Origin: Gammaproteobacteria bacterium
GTDB taxonomy: Bacteria > Pseudomonadota > Gammaproteobacteria > Arenicellales > DRJH01
Reading direction: 5' to 3'
Length of the DNA: 7,304 nucleotides
NCBI GenBank assembly: GCA_011052285.1
Contig: DRJH01000216.1
Coordinates: forward strand, 1 to 7,304
Of the stretch, positions 5,304-7,304 are shown piece after piece. Made by a program: the position numbers and the translations under genes. Every line of letters begins with the position of its first letter. The stretch's first letter is position 1. The notes under the pieces are model-generated. The model worked only from the letters and a program-made list of their open reading frames with translations. It had not been told where the DNA came from and made no database searches.

Positions 5304-6851
5304 TTAAAGAAAATGGGTTTGCTGCGGATGGGAACGCCCCTCATTGGCTGCCAGCTTGTTCATGGCATTGATATAGGCCCGACCAGAAGCAATTACGATA
5401 TCGGTATCGGCCCCGTGACCGTTGATAATCCGGCCATCCTTCTCCACACGCACCGTGACTTCACCCTGTGAATCCGTGCCACTGGTGATGTTGTTGACCG
5501 AATAGAGTTGCAACGTACTGGCACTGTTGACAATCTTCTCAATGGCTCGAAAGGTCGCATCAACCGGCCCACTGCCTCTGGCAACCTCAGTTTTCTCACC
5601 CCCCTCCACCGCGACAGTGACCGTGGCTTCGGGAATTTCCCCAGTCTGGGAACAGACGCTCATGGAAACCAGTCGATAGGTATCGCTCAAAGTTTCAATG
5701 GTGTGCTCGGACATCAGGGCCTGTAAATCCTCATCGAAGATTTCATGCTTTTTATCGGCCAGCGCCTTGAACCGGGCAAAAGCCACATTCATCGTTTCTT
5801 CGCTCTCGATCTCAAACCCCAGTTTCTGTAAACGTTGTTTCAAGGCACTGCGCCCGGAATGCTTGCCCAGCACCATGCGGTTAGCAGTCCAGCCAACATC
5901 CTCGGCACGCATAATTTCGTAGGTTTCCCGGTGCTTGATTACCCCGTCCTGATGTATTCCAGCCTCATGGGCAAAAGCATTTGCTCCGACGATGGCCTTG
6001 TTGGGTTGTACGGCAAAACCGGTGATATTCGAGATCAATCGACTGGCGGGTACAATTTCTGTAGCATCGATCACGGTATTACACCCATAACGATCCGGGC
6101 GGGTTCGAATTGCCATCACCACCTCTTCCAAAGCAGCATTGCCGGCCCGTTCACCCAAGCCGTTGATCGTACACTCAACCTGTCGTGCCCCGCCCATAAC
6201 AGCGGCCAGGGAATTTGCCACTGCAAGACCCAGGTCGTTATGACAGTGTACCGAAAAAACCGCTTGTGACGAATTCGGTATGCGCTCCATCAAAGAATGG
6301 ATCAATTGTCCAAACTCAGAGGGTATAGCATAACCAACCGTGTCAGGAATATTGACTGTCCTGGCACCGGCTGCAATTACTGCTTCAAGAATTCTGCAGA
6401 GAAAATCAGGATCAGAGCGGCCTGCATCTTCAGGAGAAAACTCGACATCATCAGTATAGTTGCAGGCCTTTTTAACCGCCCAAACAGCCTGTTCCAACAC
6501 CTGCTTGGGTGTCATTTTGAGCTTTTCCTGCATGTGAATCGGCGAGGTTGCAATAAAAGTATGAATACGCCGGCGTGAAGACGGCTGTACTGCAGCCGCT
6601 GCTTTCTCGATATCCCTTTCAATCGCTCGGGCCAAGCCACAAATGGTACTTTCGGTGACTCGTCTGGCGATTTGCTGCACAGCATCAAAATCACCCGGGC
6701 TGGCTGCCGGAAATCCAGCCTCAATAATATCAACGTGCATGCGCTCCAGTTGCACGGCAATTCGTAATTTCTCATCGGCTGTCATTGATGCGCCAGGGCT
6801 CTGTTCCCCATCTCGCAAGGTGGTATCAAAAATCAATAATTGATCAGACAT
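5304..6851 (-). CDS. leuA: 2-Isopropylmalate synthase
   Basis: Catalyses the first committed step of leucine synthesis, condensing acetyl-CoA with 2-oxoisovalerate, and is feedback-inhibited by leucine in the family. The 515 residues match the usual 515-525 form. Seen (numbered from the ATG at 6851): LRDGEQSPG (12-20) with the catalytic Arg-Asp, EAGFPAASPGD (44-54), the metal ligands in HCHNDLGLAVANS (202-214), NGLGERAGNA (230-239), GANAFAHEAGIHQDG (289-303), and a C-terminal leucine-sensing domain from about 385 to 505 (SGPVDATFRAI near its middle). Two ATGs stand in tandem (6854 and 6851). AGGA at 6859-6862 is 7 bases from the second and only 4 from the first, so 6851 is preferred, a one-residue difference. 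No leuCDB follows; the next gene converges. A leucine leader peptide and structured leader lie upstream. Confidence 0.97.
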   Translation of the reverse strand: MSDQLLIFDTTLRDGEQSPGASMTADEKLRIAVQLERMHVDIIEAGFPAASPGDFDAVQQIARRVTESTICGLARAIERDIEKAAAAVQPSSRRRIHTFIATSPIHMQEKLKMTPKQVLEQAVWAVKKACNYTDDVEFSPEDAGRSDPDFLCRILEAVIAAGARTVNIPDTVGYAIPSEFGQLIHSLMERIPNSSQAVFSVHCHNDLGLAVANSLAAVMGGARQVECTINGLGERAGNAALEEVVMAIRTRPDRYGCNTVIDATEIVPASRLISNITGFAVQPNKAIVGANAFAHEAGIHQDGVIKHRETYEIMRAEDVGWTANRMVLGKHSGRSALKQRLQKLGFEIESEETMNVAFARFKALADKKHEIFDEDLQALMSEHTIETLSDTYRLVSMSVCSQTGEIPEATVTVAVEGGEKTEVARGSGPVDATFRAIEKIVNSASTLQLYSVNNITSGTDSQGEVTVRVEKDGRIINGHGADTDIVIASGRAYINAMNKLAANEGRSHPQQTHFL

Positions 6852-6948
6852 CATAATATCCTGTGGTTTTTTTGTTCAAAGATCGCAGGCGCAGGTAGCC
6901 ATAGGCTCCGGCTGCCTGTCTTGGAGGCCGGGTTACACTTGCTAATTA

Positions 6949-6956
6949 GGGGGGGG
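6949..6956. repeat. Homopolymer of eight G (C8 in the leuA leader RNA)
   Basis: A run of eight G on the plus strand in the untranslated part of the leuA leader, flanked on both sides by CCCTAATT when read on the minus strand. It is a slippage-prone tract and, as C-rich, G-poor RNA, a possible Rho-loading region. Confidence 0.8.
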
Positions 6957-6970
6957 TAAAATTAGGGCGC

Positions 6971-7036
6971 CTAGCGGCGCAGCAGACGTAGGGACTGCAA
7001 AAGAAGAGAATTCAAGACGATCGGGGTTGTACTCAT
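6971..7036 (-). CDS. Leucine-rich leader peptide of leuA
   Basis: An ATG at 7034-7036 opens a 21-codon frame ending in TAG at 6971-6973. Seven of the 21 residues are leucine (positions 8, 11, 12, 13, 16, 18, 19), in the clusters SLLLQSL and RLLRR. The codons used are TTG, CTT, CTT, TTG, CTA, CTG and CTG. Leucine-rich peptides just upstream of leu genes are established as ribosome-stalling sensors of charged leucyl-tRNA; E. coli leuL is the classic case, with a different sequence. Here the stop codon lies in a GC-rich hairpin, so a ribosome that finishes the peptide would cover it. No Shine-Dalgarno site precedes the ATG, and the likely transcription start falls at or within a base or two of it, so the peptide may be translated from a leaderless RNA. 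The peptide is expected to act in cis only. Confidence 0.75.
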   Translation of the reverse strand: MSTTPIVLNSLLLQSLRLLRR

Positions 7037-7042
7037 GGTCCG

Positions 7043-7071
7043 AGTCTATCCCAGTAAAATACAAACCGCAA
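7043..7071 (-). promoter_or_regulatory. Promoter of the leuA leader
   Basis: TTGCGG (7066-7071) and TAGACT (7043-7048), separated by exactly 17 bases on the minus strand. Only six bases (CGGACC) separate the -10 box from the leader-peptide ATG, which puts the expected transcription start at about the A of that codon. I found no better promoter upstream within the gap to upp. Confidence 0.6.
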
Positions 7072-7094
7072 GATCTTTTCATATGATCTTTTCA
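7072..7094. repeat. Paired 10-bp direct repeat upstream of the leader promoter
   Basis: GATCTTTTCA occurs at 7072-7081 and again at 7085-7094, a 13-bp period, immediately upstream of the -35 box. AAGATC/GATCTT halves also form an inverted repeat (7070-7075 with 7085-7090). This is a plausible regulator-binding site or an A/T-rich UP-like element. The regulator is unknown. Confidence 0.45.
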
Positions 7095-7170
7095 CAGACC
7101 GATCGTAGCTCCTTCTGGCCGAATATGAGGTAGCCAAATTATGGGGTAGTTACTCGCTGTTTTAGCGTGA

Positions 7171-7198
7171 TAAAACTCGTCAGAGTTAATAACACGAG
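7171..7198 (-). terminator. Weak candidate terminator after upp
   Basis: In minus-strand RNA, AACUC-UGAC-GAGUU is followed by UUAUC, giving GAGUUUUAUC overall. An alternative stem CUCGU/ACGAG (7194-7198 with 7176-7180) ends directly before UUUU. Each stem has only 5 bp, so the signal is weak. Its position, 55-80 bases after the upp stop, fits. Confidence 0.3.
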
Positions 7199-7252
7199 AA
7201 AACAGTAAATCCACCTCTTCTGGTCAGTGAGAGACGTCGTGGTAATGGAAGC

Positions 7253-7304
7253 TTATTTGGTGCCAAAAATCTTATCGCCAGCATCGCCCAAACCCGGCAG
7301 GATA
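7253..7304 (-). CDS. upp: Uracil phosphoribosyltransferase, C-terminal end (partial)
   Basis: Only the last 16 codons and the TAA (7253-7255) lie in the window; the rest is beyond the right edge. They read ILPGLGDAGDKIFGTK. This closely matches the C-terminus of E. coli Upp as I recall it, where PGLGDAGDKIFGTK ends the protein. Upp makes UMP from uracil and PRPP in pyrimidine salvage, and this C-terminal segment contributes to the uracil-binding site. The gene is transcribed toward leuA, but about 215 bp separate its stop from the leader promoter, so the two are probably not one operon. Confidence 0.88.
   Translation of the reverse strand, partial: ILPGLGDAGDKIFGTK

Larger units (their letters stand above)
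6855..7036 (-). promoter_or_regulatory. leuA leader region, probable leucine-responsive attenuator
   Basis: The roughly 180 bases from the leader-peptide start to leuA can form several structures. (1) GCGCC-loop-GGCGC (6967-6980), with the leader stop codon in and beside the loop, followed after five bases by UUUU. (2) CCGGC/GCCGG (6908-6912 with 6927-6931). (3) 9-bp arms with one mismatch (6892-6900 with 6910-6918). Hairpins 2 and 3 share bases and exclude each other. The AGGCGC of hairpin 1 (6967-6972) can instead pair with GCGCCU just before leuA (6887-6892). A C8 run lies between (6949-6956). Such alternatives are what a stalled-ribosome switch needs, but no strong stem followed by a U-run is present, so intrinsic termination is unproven. 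Rho-dependent or translational control is equally possible. Confidence 0.55.

Noticed and set aside
5835..6269. 144-codon plus-strand ORF inside leuA
   Set aside because: It lies antisense to conserved leuA catalytic and linker regions, has no ribosome site and gives an unstructured Cys/His-rich product typical of shadow frames.
1..7304. CRISPR array, tRNA or rRNA genes, phage genes or a toxin-antitoxin pair
   Set aside because: No regularly spaced repeats, tRNA-like cloverleaf, rRNA stretches or recognisable defence or phage proteins are visible on either strand.

Overview
The window looks like chromosomal DNA of a gammaproteobacterium. It carries housekeeping and central-metabolism genes (acs, leuA, upp), a YajR-type MFS transporter that reads closely like the enterobacterial protein, and a leucine-rich leader peptide in front of leuA. 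No genus can be named from the sequence alone, and there is no phage, plasmid or CRISPR signal.

Layout. Positions 2-277 (+) are the 3' end of an unrecognised gene. It converges on acs (345-2282, -), acetyl-CoA synthetase, and a strong hairpin (294-321) lies in the short gap between them. Positions 2283-3104 are the accessory-looking part. They hold the divergent upstream region of acs, then a promoter, ribosome site and start codon for a small (+) gene that has been split by a 141-bp miniature transposon. That transposon (2550-2690) has 14-bp perfect (27-bp imperfect) terminal inverted repeats starting GTAA and a perfect 8-bp target duplication, which is the IS66-family signature. A doubtful 77-codon (-) ORF lies beside it. 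Positions 3105-4349 (+) encode a 12-TM MFS transporter of the YajR type that lacks the C-terminal extra domain. Positions 4506-5219 (+) encode a family-2 glycosyltransferase resembling dolichyl-/polyprenyl-phosphate glucosyltransferases. It converges on leuA (5304-6851, -), and a 16-bp inverted repeat lies in the gap. Positions 6852-7252 form the leuA control region, and 7253-7304 (-) are the last 16 codons of upp.

How the parts work together. The clearest regulatory system is in front of leuA. A promoter with 17-bp spacing is followed by a start codon only 6 bp beyond the -10 box, then by a 21-residue peptide with seven leucines. A region with competing hairpins and a C8 tract (in the RNA) follows, ending just before the leuA ribosome site. 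This is the layout of leucine-responsive attenuation by ribosome stalling, although no classical U-tract terminator is visible. Other genes are metabolically unrelated neighbours: acetate activation (acs), efflux (MFS), lipid-linked sugar transfer (GT2) and pyrimidine salvage (upp).

Most unusual points: the MITE with intact target duplication, whose removal restores a single 72-codon reading frame with a 15-bp internal period; the apparently leaderless leucine leader peptide; and two 3'-end hairpins that pair fully only in the minus-strand RNA, through G-U wobbles.
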